Below are positions 40,619 through 49,292 of a stretch of 64,000 bases of DNA, piece after piece. A program made the translations under genes and the position numbers. Source of the stretch: JAPLKX01 sp035530195 (GTDB lineage: Bacteria; Hydrogenedentota; Hydrogenedentia; Hydrogenedentales; SLHB01). The DNA is taken from NCBI GenBank assembly GCA_035530195.1, contig DATKVG010000217.1:1-64000 (forward strand), in the 5' to 3' direction. Position 1 is the first letter of the stretch; every line of letters begins with the position of its first letter. The notes under the pieces were generated by a model, which saw only the letters and a program-made list of their open reading frames with translations, did no database searches and had not been told where the DNA came from.

Positions 40619-42430
40619 TTAATCATCCTCGTCCACGCGGAGCAGCGCCATAAACGCCTCCTGCGGCACTTCGACCAGCCCAACCTGTTTCATGCGGCGC
40701 TTGCCTTCTTTCTGTTTCTCGAGCAGTTTGCGCTTGCGCGTGATGTCGCCACCATAACACTTCGCCGTCACATTCTTCCGCAACGGTTTCACCGTCTCCC
40801 GCACGATAATCCGGCTGCCGATCGCCGCCTGGATCGCCACCTCGAACTGCTGGCGCGGGATCGCCTTGCGCAACCGAGACGCCAGCCGCCGCCCGATCAT
40901 TACGGCCCGGTCCCGGTGCACGATGCTCGACAGCGCGTCCACCGGCTCCCCGTTCAGCAGCAGGTCGAGCTTGACCAGCTCGCCCGGCCGGTAGCCGATA
41001 ATGCGATACTCGAGCGAGCCGTAGCCGCGCGTGAGCGTCTTCAGCCGGTCGTAAAAGTCCAGCACGATCTCCGCAAGCGGCATTTGATAGACGGCCATGC
41101 ACCGCTTCGAATCGATGTAATCGACCCGGACGTGGATCCCGCGCTTTTTCTTGCACAACTCGATCACCGCGCTCAGATATTCGGTCGGGCAGAGGATGTC
41201 CGCCTCGATATACGGCTCCTCGATCGCTTCGATCTCGCCCGGCGGCGGCATTTTCGAGGCGTTCTCGATGATGAACTCTTCCCCGCTCGCCTTGACGATA
41301 TGGTACGCCACGTTCGGCACCGTCGACACCAGCGTCAGGTTGAACTCCCGCTCGAGACGCTCCTGGATAATCTCCATGTGCAGCAGCCCCAGAAAGCCCA
41401 GCCGGTACCCCAGCCCAAGCGCGTCCGAACTGTCTGCCTGAAACACAAACGACGAGTCGTTCAACTGGAGCCGCTCGAGCGCGTCGCGCAACTCCTCAAA
41501 ATCCGTCGCCACCGCCGGGTACATCCCGCAGAAAACCACCGGCTGAACGTCCTTGTATCCCGGCAGCGGCTCGCGGGCCGGATTTTGCGCGTCCGTAATG
41601 GTGTCGCCGATCTTTGTGTTCAGCAACGTCTTGATGTTGCAGACCACGTACCCCACCTCGCCCGCCTCCAAAACGGAACCCGGCGTCAACCCCGGCGTCA
41701 ACACGCCCAACTCCGCCACCTCGTACTTCTGGTTCATCGACATCATCAACACCTTCGACCCGGCCCGAATCGCCCCGTCCACCACACGCACGAAAACAAT
41801 CACGCCACGGTACGAGTTGTACACCGCGTCGAAAATGAGCGCACGCAACGGGCCGTTCCGGTCGCCTCGTGGCGGCGGAATCCGGTGCACGATCGCCTCC
41901 AGCACCTCCCGCGCGCCGCGCCCTTCCTTGGCGCTCGCCAGGATTGCCCCGTCCGCGTCCAGCCCGATCACGTCTTCAATTTGCCGTTTGGCCGATTCGA
42001 TGTCGGCGCTGGGCAGGTCGATCTTGTTGATCACCGGTATGATTTCGAGATTCGCCTCGATGGCCTTGTACGCGTTCGCAAGCGTCTGCGCCTCGACGCC
42101 CTGCGCCGCGTCCACCAGCAGCAACGCGCCCTCGCACGCCGCCAGGCTCCGCGAAACCTCGTACGAGAAATCCACGTGACCCGGCGTGTCGATCAGGTTC
42201 AACTCGTAATCCTGCCCGTCCAACGCCCGGTAATTCATCCGTACCGCAACCGACTTGATCGTGATCCCGCGCTCGCGCTCGATGTCCATCGTATCGAGCG
42301 TCTGTTCCTTCATTTCGCGCGCCGCGACTGTCCCCGTCAACTCGAGCAGCCGGTCGGCCAACGTCGACTTGCCATGGTCAATGTGTGCCACGATTGAAAA
42401 GTTTCGTATGCGTTCTATAGGAGTTGCCAT
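40619..42430 (-). CDS. lepA: elongation factor 4 (LepA)
   Basis: 603 residues, family-standard. The GTPase motifs are AHIDHGKST, DTPGHVDF and NKIDLPSAD. The LepA-specific C-terminal domain includes KRCMAVYQMPLAEIV and AKCYGGDITRKRKLLEKQKEGKRRMKQVG. It promotes back-translocation or assembly control on ribosomes. The ATG begins the canonical MATPIERIRNFSIVAHIDHGK. It is upstream of lepB in the same unit. Confidence 0.97.
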   Translation of the reverse strand: MATPIERIRNFSIVAHIDHGKSTLADRLLELTGTVAAREMKEQTLDTMDIERERGITIKSVAVRMNYRALDGQDYELNLIDTPGHVDFSYEVSRSLAACEGALLLVDAAQGVEAQTLANAYKAIEANLEIIPVINKIDLPSADIESAKRQIEDVIGLDADGAILASAKEGRGAREVLEAIVHRIPPPRGDRNGPLRALIFDAVYNSYRGVIVFVRVVDGAIRAGSKVLMMSMNQKYEVAELGVLTPGLTPGSVLEAGEVGYVVCNIKTLLNTKIGDTITDAQNPAREPLPGYKDVQPVVFCGMYPAVATDFEELRDALERLQLNDSSFVFQADSSDALGLGYRLGFLGLLHMEIIQERLEREFNLTLVSTVPNVAYHIVKASGEEFIIENASKMPPPGEIEAIEEPYIEADILCPTEYLSAVIELCKKKRGIHVRVDYIDSKRCMAVYQMPLAEIVLDFYDRLKTLTRGYGSLEYRIIGYRPGELVKLDLLLNGEPVDALSSIVHRDRAVMIGRRLASRLRKAIPRQQFEVAIQAAIGSRIIVRETVKPLRKNVTAKCYGGDITRKRKLLEKQKEGKRRMKQVGLVEVPQEAFMALLRVDEDD

Positions 42431-42445
42431 CTTCTACAGCATCTA

Positions 42446-42506
42446 TTGTGGTGCGGGCGTCCCGCCTGCACGGTTTTCGCATTGTAGCGCAGGCGTCCCG
42501 CCTGCA
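42446..42506. repeat. dispersed GCGGGCGTCCCGCCTGCAC element, two tandem copies
   Basis: TTGTGGTGCGGGCGTCCCGCCTGCAC at 42446-42471 is followed by TTGTAGCGCAGGCGTCCCGCCTGCAT at 42482-42507. The first matches 31919-31944. It fills the 84-base gap between recO and lepA. Confidence 0.85.
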
Positions 42507-42514
42507 TCCGTCCT

Positions 42515-43240
42515 TTAAAGCCTGAATATCTCGTCAATGATTCGCGCGCTCCGGAAATCCACCTCCAACTGCCTCGACGCATACATCCGCAGCACCTTGA
42601 AAAGCGAGCCCGCCGTCCCTGTGTCCGGGCACGACGAACTGTTTGCCGCAAGCGCCCGCAGCTCCTCCAATTCGCGCGCCGTCAGCCGGCGGTCGCCCAC
42701 GCAATCCCTGCACGTCACCCCGCCGCGATACCCGAATCCCGCCGCGCCCGAAACCGGCCGGCCGCAATCCACACAAACATCGAGCGACGGCCCAAAACCG
42801 GCACTTATCAGCAATTGTACCACTTGCCAGCAGGCGTGCGCCCGCGCATCGCCACGCCACCCGTCCAAACTCCCAAGCCCGTGTACCAGCGTGGCAAAAA
42901 GTTCATGCGACGGCTCGTTCTCGTGCGCCACACGCAGCGCCAACTCCAGCGGAAACGCACCGTACGCGGATTTCTCCAAGTTGCCCTTGATGCGGCCGTA
43001 CGACTCGAGGATGCTCGCCTCGCCCAACTGCTGCACGTCCCGCCCGTCCTTCCAGTAATAGACCACCTCGATCCGGTTGAACGTATCGAGCGCACCGCCG
43101 AACCCGCTCTTCTTCCTGCGAGCACCTTTCGCCAGGCACGCCATCCGGCCGCGCACCGGCAGAAGCAGCGTCACAATCCGGCTCGTCTCGCTGAAATCCA
43201 CACCCCGCAACACCACCGCCTCCGACCGCTCCTGAGACAC
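42515..43240 (-). CDS. recO: DNA repair protein RecO
   Basis: 241 residues. EAVVLRGVDFSETSRIVTLLLPVRGRMACLAKGARRKKSGFGG is the N-terminal OB-fold DNA-binding domain. The helical domain contains GAFPLELALRVAHENEPSHELF. A zinc site is formed by CVDCGRP and CRDC. RecO loads RecA on SSB-coated DNA with RecR. The GTG at 43240 is chosen because AAAAGGAG lies seven bases upstream and it gives the family N-terminus. The upstream ATG overlaps the Shine-Dalgarno. Confidence 0.93.
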   Translation of the reverse strand: MSQERSEAVVLRGVDFSETSRIVTLLLPVRGRMACLAKGARRKKSGFGGALDTFNRIEVVYYWKDGRDVQQLGEASILESYGRIKGNLEKSAYGAFPLELALRVAHENEPSHELFATLVHGLGSLDGWRGDARAHACWQVVQLLISAGFGPSLDVCVDCGRPVSGAAGFGYRGGVTCRDCVGDRRLTARELEELRALAANSSSCPDTGTAGSLFKVLRMYASRQLEVDFRSARIIDEIFRL

Positions 43241-43365
43241 TTGGTTCTCCTTTTCCCACAACCGGCGCCCACACTACCCGCTCAAAAAGTTCAAGGATGA
43301 CACCGGCGCAAACACGCGCCAAGCCAGGCGGGAGCCATGCATCCTGAAATGATACCATTCCACCA

Positions 43366-43398
43366 GTAGGCGCGCAAATGTGCGTAGGCGCGCAAATG
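43366..43398 (+). repeat. two tandem GTAGGCGCGCAAATG units
   Basis: Identical 15-mers at 43366-43380 and 43384-43398 in the gap upstream of the toxin gene. The remainder of the 236-base gap shows nothing recognisable apart from the promoter candidate. Confidence 0.7.
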
Positions 43399-43439
43399 CA
43401 GGTCGCGGTCGCGCGTTACCCACTTCGCCATCTAACGCA

Positions 43440-43470
43440 TTGGCAGGTAAGCTGAAGATTCTTATATAAT
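43440..43470 (+). promoter_or_regulatory. promoter candidate of the toxin-antitoxin pair
   Basis: TTGGCA (43440-43445) and a perfect TATAAT (43465-43470) are 19 bases apart; the overlapping TATATA at 43463 would give 17. The -10 ends six bases before the toxin ATG, so transcripts would be leaderless or nearly so. Confidence 0.45.
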
Positions 43471-43476
43471 GCTTGA

Positions 43477-43731
43477 ATGAGAGAATACACAGTCAGGCTG
43501 AAGCCGAGGGCTCAGAAGGAGTTGACGCTTCTTAACAAAGAAATGCGGCAAAGACTGATAATAGCCCTTGAAAGACTTCAAAAAGACCTGGCGGGAGACG
43601 TGAAGCGCTTGACAAATTTCACGCCGGAGTATCGTTTGCGGGTTGGCGATTACCGTGTGTTATTTGAGTTGGAAGACAATGATATAATTGTTTACCGCAT
43701 CTGCCCAAGGCGAGACGCGTACCGAAAGTGA
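43477..43731 (+). CDS. RelE/ParE-family toxin
   Basis: 84 residues, the size of RelE-type mRNA interferases. EYTVRLKPRAQKELTLLNKEMRQRLIIALERL is the N-terminal strand-helix pair. RLRVGDYRVLFELEDNDIIVYRICPRRDAYRK is the conserved C-terminal sheet with Arg residues, a Tyr and the RRDAYR tail typical of ribosome-dependent RelE relatives. It probably cleaves mRNA at the ribosome when released from its partner. Toxin-first order is less usual for RelBE. The pair has clearly lower GC than surrounding genes. Confidence 0.9.
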   Translation: MREYTVRLKPRAQKELTLLNKEMRQRLIIALERLQKDLAGDVKRLTNFTPEYRLRVGDYRVLFELEDNDIIVYRICPRRDAYRK

Positions 43732-43740
43732 GCCTGACAA

Positions 43741-43935
43741 ATGATCGAGCTACATCCTAACTACATCGAAAAGGACGGACGAACCGAGTTCGTCGTGCTA
43801 ACCATCGAGGAATTCCAGTTTCTCCGGGATCATATCGAAGACATGGAGGATCTGCTTGATCTGCGTAATGCCAAAGCGGAAGAAGCCGACGCGCCGACAG
43901 TAACGCTCGATCAGGCCAAGTCAAAGCACGATTGA
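43741..43935 (+). CDS. Phd/YefM-like antitoxin
   Basis: 64 residues, nine bases after the toxin stop. FVVLTIEEFQFLRDHIEDMEDLLDLRNAKAEE resembles the dimerisation helix of Phd/YefM or RelB antitoxins, and the acidic C-terminus is the likely toxin-binding tail. The short N-terminus (IELHPNYIEKDGRTEFV) leaves little room for a full DNA-binding domain. The identification leans on the neighbouring toxin. Confidence 0.75.
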   Translation: MIELHPNYIEKDGRTEFVVLTIEEFQFLRDHIEDMEDLLDLRNAKAEEADAPTVTLDQAKSKHD

Positions 43936-44009
43936 CAAGCAACCGCCTCCCTTCTTTGCGGGCAGCACGTCTTCACACCGTTTAGCTTTCCCCCGCTTCC
44001 GGCGCTACA

Positions 44010-44948
44010 ATGCGCCCTATGCGAGCCACGCTAGATCAACCAGGTTCCGGGGATCAAGCCCGCCGCGTCGATAACGTCTTCGCACGTGCCGCCCGCGCGG
44101 TCCGATGGCGTATTAAGACCTTGCGCCGGGCTCCGCGTGAAATCCGCGTGGACCTGCGGTGGCGGCTGGGGGACGAAATCATGGCCCTGCCCATTTATCC
44201 GGCCCTGCGCGAACGCTACCCCCGGTGCCGCGTGTCGGTCCTGTGCAACTACCCCGACCTCCTGCATGACAACCCCTACGCCGCACCCGCCGACCCCGGC
44301 GGCCCCGCGCCCGACCGCGTCATCAACCTCCGAAGCGGCCCGCGCCACGCCTACCGCCTCGCCCACTACGCCCGCCTCGCCGGGGTACCCCTGCCCGCCG
44401 CCCGCCCGTGCCTCTACTACCAGGACTGGCACACCCCGCACCTCGACGACATCGGCGACCGGTTCGTCGCGGTCGCCGCGGGCGCATCCTGGCCAACCAA
44501 GCGCTGGCCGGCCGCCCGGTGGCGGGCCGTCTGCCGGACAATCCAGGACCTCGGCTACAGGGTCGTTGAACTCGGCCACGCCGATGAACAAATCGGCGTC
44601 GGCCTCTCGCTGGCCGGGAGAACGTCGATCCGGGAGGCGGCCTGCGTCCTGCATTCGGCGCGGTTGCTCATAACGGGCGATACGGGCCTCATGCACCTCG
44701 CGCTGGCCGCCGGCACGCCCGTTCTGGCCTTGTTCGGCCCGACGGATCCTGACATACTGATCCGTAACGAACCTATTTTCCACGTAGTAAGGAGCACGCT
44801 GGAGTGCCGTGGATGTTGGAATCACCGCAAACAACCGTTCACACCGGGCACATGCCCCGAAACACACGAACCTCTCCCTCCCGCACCCTGCATGCAACAG
44901 ATCTCCGTAGAGCAGGTCACCGCCGCTCTCCAGAAAATCCTCTCGTAA
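44010..44948 (+). CDS. glycosyltransferase family 9
   Basis: 312 residues. RVDLRWRLGDEIMALPIYPALRERYPRCRVSVLCNYPDLL is the N-terminal GT9 half. LITGDTGLMHLALAAGTPVLALFGPTDPD is the C-terminal donor-binding hallmark shared with heptosyltransferases. The C-terminus has four cysteines (CRGCWNH, GTCPE, APCMQ) as in many lipid-linked GT9 enzymes. It opens a rightward polysaccharide gene group with two GT4 enzymes and an asparagine synthetase. Either of two ATGs (44010 or 44019) may start it. Neither has a clear Shine-Dalgarno. Confidence 0.85.
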   Translation: MRPMRATLDQPGSGDQARRVDNVFARAARAVRWRIKTLRRAPREIRVDLRWRLGDEIMALPIYPALRERYPRCRVSVLCNYPDLLHDNPYAAPADPGGPAPDRVINLRSGPRHAYRLAHYARLAGVPLPAARPCLYYQDWHTPHLDDIGDRFVAVAAGASWPTKRWPAARWRAVCRTIQDLGYRVVELGHADEQIGVGLSLAGRTSIREAACVLHSARLLITGDTGLMHLALAAGTPVLALFGPTDPDILIRNEPIFHVVRSTLECRGCWNHRKQPFTPGTCPETHEPLPPAPCMQQISVEQVTAALQKILS

Positions 44949-45042
44949 GGGCAGTGTTGAAAAACTCGACTGATTGTTTCATGCCCGCGAAAAGCAGGAA
45001 CAGTGGGCCCGGTAAAAAGACCGGGTATCGGGTTGCAGGACC

Positions 45043-45110
45043 GCGAAAAACGGGGACAGACACGGTTTTCTCAAACTGCCGAGAAAACCGAGTCAGTCCC
45101 CGTTTTTCGC
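45043..45110. repeat. long inverted repeat (hairpin) between GT9 and GT4 genes
   Basis: GCGAAAAACGGGGACAGACACGG pairs with CCGAGTCAGTCCCCGTTTTTCGC, and inner GTTTTCTC pairs with GAGAAAAC. The stem of about 30 bp has few mismatches. It could end transcription in both directions, but there is no free T-run. Confidence 0.8.
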
Positions 45111-45115
45111 TTATG

Positions 45116-45177
45116 TCATCCTTCATCCTTCATCCTTCATCCTTTAACCCGCAATCCGCAATCCGCAATCCGCAATT
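45116..45177 (+). repeat. two adjacent heptamer arrays directly before a start codon
   Basis: Four TCATCCT units (45116-45143) are followed by four CGCAATC units (45150-45177, the last ending in T). The second array ends three bases before the GT4 ATG, leaving no Shine-Dalgarno. Confidence 0.9.
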
Positions 45178-45180
45178 GCC

Positions 45181-46242
45181 ATGCGCGTCCTCTTCCTGAC
45201 ACTCTACCCAAACATCGCCGCCAGCCCGCGGTTGCGCGTTGGCCAGTTTATCCCATACCTCAGCGAAAATGGCATCGAGTGTACGGTCCGCTGTCCCCTC
45301 ACCGAGCTCGAGTTCCGCCGCCTCACCGGCCCCGGAAGAGCCGCCCGCCCGTTCTGGTACCACCTCCGCGAGACGCCACGCCGCATCGCACAAATTCTGT
45401 CCGCGGGCCGGTACGACGTCGTGTTTGTCCAGAAGGCCATTATGACGGCTTACCTGCGCGGCCTCGACGGCCTGTTGCGCAGGAAGTCCCGCCGCCTTGT
45501 GTATGACATCGACGACGCCGTCCACCTCGCCCCGCCCCATCCGCTCAACAACCCGTGGAGCAAGCTCGAGGATCGCGCCCAGATCGTGAACCTCATCAAA
45601 TCGGCCGACCTCGTACTCGCCGGCAACGCATGGCTCGCCGCCGCCGCCCGCGAAGTGTGCGCAAAGGTGGAACTTTTCCCGACCGTTGTCGATACCGATA
45701 AGTATGTTCCCGCCCCGACTCCGCCCGACTGCTATCGTGTAGGCTGGATCGGCAACTCGAGCACCACCGTCTGCCTCGATCCGGCCGCGAACGCGCTCGT
45801 CGCACTGCAAAACGCCCACATCTGTCTTGTGGGCGCGGACACCGACCGGATCCCGTGGCTACGGCGTGTTGACGCATACGAAGTTCGCCGTTGGTCGCTG
45901 AAGCGCGAGGTTGACGAGTTGCAGCGGTTCAGCGTCGGCCTGATGCCCCAGCCGCAGACCGAATGGATGCGTGGCAAATGCGCGCTCAAAGCGCTCCAAT
46001 ACATGGCCTGCGGCATCCCATGCGTGGCGTCGCCGTTCGGCGCGGCACTCGACATCATCCGCGACGGCGAGAACGGCCTTTTCGCCGACTCCACCGACGC
46101 CTGGCTCGACGCCGTCAACCGGCTGCGCGACCCCGCCCTCCGCCGCCGGCTGGGCGAGGCCGGGCGCGAGACTGTGCTGTCGCGATACTCGCTCAAACAG
46201 GCTGCCCCGCGCCTCCTCGAGCTCCTTCGGGAGGTGGCATGA
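45181..46242 (+). CDS. glycosyltransferase family 4
   Basis: 353 residues of GT-B fold. MRVLFLTLYPNIAASPRLRVGQFIPYL opens the acceptor domain. YRVGWIGNSSTT starts the donor domain, and SVGLMPQPQTEWMRGKCALKALQYMACGIPCVASPFGA has the E/K-rich donor-site segment. It transfers a sugar from a nucleotide donor to a growing surface glycan at the inner membrane. No ribosome binding site is visible because a heptamer array abuts the ATG. The stop overlaps the next GT4 start (ATGA). Confidence 0.9.
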   Translation: MRVLFLTLYPNIAASPRLRVGQFIPYLSENGIECTVRCPLTELEFRRLTGPGRAARPFWYHLRETPRRIAQILSAGRYDVVFVQKAIMTAYLRGLDGLLRRKSRRLVYDIDDAVHLAPPHPLNNPWSKLEDRAQIVNLIKSADLVLAGNAWLAAAAREVCAKVELFPTVVDTDKYVPAPTPPDCYRVGWIGNSSTTVCLDPAANALVALQNAHICLVGADTDRIPWLRRVDAYEVRRWSLKREVDELQRFSVGLMPQPQTEWMRGKCALKALQYMACGIPCVASPFGAALDIIRDGENGLFADSTDAWLDAVNRLRDPALRRRLGEAGRETVLSRYSLKQAAPRLLELLREVA

Positions 46243-47357
46243 TCAAGATCTGCTACGTCATCCCGTCTCTCGGCATGGGCGGCACCGAACGCCAGCTTAT
46301 GCATCTCGTGCGGGGCCTGGCGCGCGATTTCGACATCAGCGTCGTCTGCACCCGCCTCGAAGGCGCGCTTGCCGGCGATGCGCGAAAGGCCGGCGCCAAA
46401 CTCCGCGTAGTTCCAGCAATAAGCGGGTGGGACTTCCGGTTCCGTGGCCGGTTGCGCGCCTTTCTGCACACGCACAGGCCCGACATCCTCCACTCGTTCC
46501 TGTTTGGTTTTGACTATTTTGCGAATCTCGCCGCGCGCGACGCCGGCGTTCCGGTCATTATTTCAAGCCGGCGCCAACTCGCAACCTGGAAAAAAGCCCG
46601 ACACCTGTTCATCCAGCGGCGGGCCAACCGGCTCGTCGACGCCATCGTCGTCAACAGCCGCGCCGTCGCCGAGTTTGCCGCCAGGCAGGAATCCGCCGAC
46701 CCCGCGCTCTACCGCGTCATCCCCAACGGCATCGACCCGCACGAATTCTTCGCCAAACCCGACCTCCGCGTACTCCGGCTCAGATACAAAATCCCGTTTC
46801 ACCGCCGCGTCATTGGAATCGTCGCCAATTTCAGCCCCGTAAAAGACCACCAGCTTTTCGTTGCCACCGCACACCAACTGCTCCGCAGAAGGGCCGACCT
46901 CCATTTCCTCATGGTCGGCGACGGACCGCTCGTGCCCGCAATCGAAAAACTTGTCCGTGCCGGCGGCGCCCCCGACTGTTTCACCCGCATCAGCACCGTC
47001 AGCGAACTTCCCGACGTGTACGCCCTCATGGACGTCTCCGTGCTGTGCTCGCACGTCGAAGGTTTCCCCAACGCGGTGCTCGAATCCATGGCCGTGGGAA
47101 AGCCCGTCGTCGCGACGGCCGTCGGCGGCATTTGCGAACTGATCCGCGACGGCGAGACCGGCCGCCTGATCCCGTCACGCGATCCCGCCGATTTCGCCGA
47201 CGCCATCACCGCGCTGCTTGATCACCCTGATGCCGCCGCACGTATGGGCAAACGGGCCGCCGCCGAAGTCAAAGCCCGCTACAGCCTCGCCGCAATGGTG
47301 GATGCCTACCGGTCGCTCTACACGGGCCTGCTGGCACGAAAACGGGCAGGGGCGTAG
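46239..47357 (+). CDS. glycosyltransferase family 4
   Basis: 372 residues. MIKICYVIPSLGMGGTERQLMHLV is the classic GT4 opening. VIPNGIDPHEF and IVANFSPVKDHQLFVATAHQLL belong to the donor-domain start, and CSHVEGFPNAVLESMAVGKPVVATAVGG is the E-x7-E donor site. It is translationally coupled to the preceding GT4 and followed four bases later by the asparagine synthetase, typical of an exopolysaccharide or O-antigen operon. GGAGGTGGC precedes the ATG. Confidence 0.93.
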   Translation: MIKICYVIPSLGMGGTERQLMHLVRGLARDFDISVVCTRLEGALAGDARKAGAKLRVVPAISGWDFRFRGRLRAFLHTHRPDILHSFLFGFDYFANLAARDAGVPVIISSRRQLATWKKARHLFIQRRANRLVDAIVVNSRAVAEFAARQESADPALYRVIPNGIDPHEFFAKPDLRVLRLRYKIPFHRRVIGIVANFSPVKDHQLFVATAHQLLRRRADLHFLMVGDGPLVPAIEKLVRAGGAPDCFTRISTVSELPDVYALMDVSVLCSHVEGFPNAVLESMAVGKPVVATAVGGICELIRDGETGRLIPSRDPADFADAITALLDHPDAAARMGKRAAAEVKARYSLAAMVDAYRSLYTGLLARKRAGA

Positions 47358-47361
47358 CGCC

Positions 47362-49224
47362 ATGTGCGGCATCTGCGGCATCTGCTACTCCGACAGGTCC
47401 AAGCGGCCCGACCTCCACGCGCTCGCGCGGATGAACAACGCCATGGCGCACCGCGGGCCCGACGATGCCGGCCTGTGGGACGGCGGCCACGTGGCGCTGG
47501 CGATGCGGCGCCTCAGTATTCTGGACCTTCCCGGCGGCCATCAGCCCATGGCCAACGAGGATGAATCGATCCGGCTCGTGTTCAACGGCGAGATTTACAA
47601 CTTCCAGGAGTTGCGGGCCGGCCTCGAGAAAACCGGACATGTGTTCCGCACCAACTCTGACACCGAAGTCATCGTCCACGCCTACGAACAGTACGGCGAC
47701 GACTGCCTCAGCCGCCTCAACGGCATGTTTGTTTTCGCCCTCTACGACGCCCGACGCGACCGCCTCCTGATCGCGCGCGACCGCCTCGGCATCAAGCCGC
47801 TCTTTTATACCGTCAACGGCGGCGCGCTCGTCTTTGCCTCCGAACTGGGCGCGCTCGTGCAATCCGGGCGCGTCGAGAAAAAAGTCAACCCGGCGGCGCT
47901 CGACGCCTATTTCACGTTCCTCTACATTCCCGCGCCCGACACCATCTATGAAAATGTCCGCAAACTTCGGCCCGCGCACAAACTCGTGTTCGAGCGCGGC
48001 GCCGTGTCGACTTCGCAATATTGGCGCCTCCGGTTCGAGCCCGATGATTCGTGGACGCTCGATTCCGCCGCCGAAAGATACCTCGAACTGGCCCGCGACG
48101 CCGTCCGGCTCCAGCGCATCAGCGACGTGCCGCTCGGGGCGCTCCTGAGCGGCGGCATCGACTCCAGTTCGGTGGTCGCGCTCCTCAGCGAGTGCACCGA
48201 CAGGCCCGTCAAAACCTTTTCTATCGGTTTTGACGACGCCCACGCTAACGAACTCGAATGGGCCAGAATCGCCGCACAAAGGTTCAACACCGACCACACC
48301 GAAGAAATCTTGGCCCCGGATATCGCCGGTTTTGCCCGTAAAATCGCCCCGCATTTCGGCGAGCCGTTTGCCGATTCGTCCGCCGTACCCACCTGGCTCG
48401 TATCGTCCGTGGCACGCCGCCACGTCACTGTCGCCCTGTCCGGCGACGGCGGCGACGAGTGTTTCGCCGGCTACGAATGGACCAAAATGAACCGGCACGT
48501 GGCCGCCGTCAGAAACATCCCCGCGCCGCTGCGCAACATCGCAGCCGCCGCGCTTGCCGCACTGCCCTCCGATCCGCGCCTGCAAAAGGTAATACGCGTC
48601 CTCTACGACGCCCGGCTGATCCCGCGCGACGCGTTCCGCCGCCGCCTGACCTGCTTTCCTCCCAGCCTCAAAACGCGCCTGTACCAGCCGGACTTCGCCA
48701 CGAGCCTGCGCAAGCCATTCATCGACCGATTCAATGAACATGCCGACGCGGGACCGACCGACCCCGATAACTGGATGCTCTACCAAGACACCGTCATGTA
48801 CCTGCCCGACGACATCCTCACCAAGGTCGACAGGACCAGCATGGCCAACTCGATCGAGGCCCGCGTGCCTCTGCTCGACCACAGAATCGTCGAGTTTGCC
48901 GCAACCCTGCCGTTCTCGCTCAAGCTGGACCGCGGCGTGTCGAAGCGCGTGGTCAAGCACGCCCTGCAAAACATCCTGCCGCCCGAACTGCTCGTTCAGC
49001 GCAAGCGCGGGTTTGCCGTGCCGATCCATCGGTGGTTCCGCGGCGGCCTGCGCGCGCCGTTCGAGCAAGCCGTTCTGGCGCCCGGCAGCCGGTGCACCCA
49101 ATTCATCGAACCTGCCGTAGCCCGGATGCTGCTCGACCAACACCTCGCCGGCCGCGAAAACTACGGCCACCATCTCTGGGCGCTCCTCATGCTCGAATAC
49201 TGGATGGAATCCGCCAACGTGTAG
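47362..49224 (+). CDS. asnB: asparagine synthetase, glutamine-hydrolysing (AsnB type)
   Basis: 620 residues. MCGICGICY exposes the catalytic Cys2 of the class II glutaminase, then MAHRGPDDAGLW and RLSILDLPGGHQPM. The synthetase half has the PP-loop SGGIDSSSVVALL, ALSGDGGDECFAGYEWTK, and YLPDDILTKVDRTSMANSIEARVPLLDH. It makes asparagine or, as often in surface-glycan clusters, amidates a sugar acid or peptide. The position directly behind two GT4 genes favours the second possibility. The length fits the glycan-cluster subtype. Confidence 0.94.
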   Translation: MCGICGICYSDRSKRPDLHALARMNNAMAHRGPDDAGLWDGGHVALAMRRLSILDLPGGHQPMANEDESIRLVFNGEIYNFQELRAGLEKTGHVFRTNSDTEVIVHAYEQYGDDCLSRLNGMFVFALYDARRDRLLIARDRLGIKPLFYTVNGGALVFASELGALVQSGRVEKKVNPAALDAYFTFLYIPAPDTIYENVRKLRPAHKLVFERGAVSTSQYWRLRFEPDDSWTLDSAAERYLELARDAVRLQRISDVPLGALLSGGIDSSSVVALLSECTDRPVKTFSIGFDDAHANELEWARIAAQRFNTDHTEEILAPDIAGFARKIAPHFGEPFADSSAVPTWLVSSVARRHVTVALSGDGGDECFAGYEWTKMNRHVAAVRNIPAPLRNIAAAALAALPSDPRLQKVIRVLYDARLIPRDAFRRRLTCFPPSLKTRLYQPDFATSLRKPFIDRFNEHADAGPTDPDNWMLYQDTVMYLPDDILTKVDRTSMANSIEARVPLLDHRIVEFAATLPFSLKLDRGVSKRVVKHALQNILPPELLVQRKRGFAVPIHRWFRGGLRAPFEQAVLAPGSRCTQFIEPAVARMLLDQHLAGRENYGHHLWALLMLEYWMESANV

Positions 49225-49292
49225 GGATCTTGCAGTAGACCCCCGGAGGCGATAGGATGGGGTGGCGCAAGATCGCCTGAAGGTAAGCCCTA

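Noticed and set aside
47269..49173. A 630-codon open frame antisense to asnB
   Set aside because: The sense strand encodes an intact asparagine synthetase with all motifs; the antisense product has no recognisable features.
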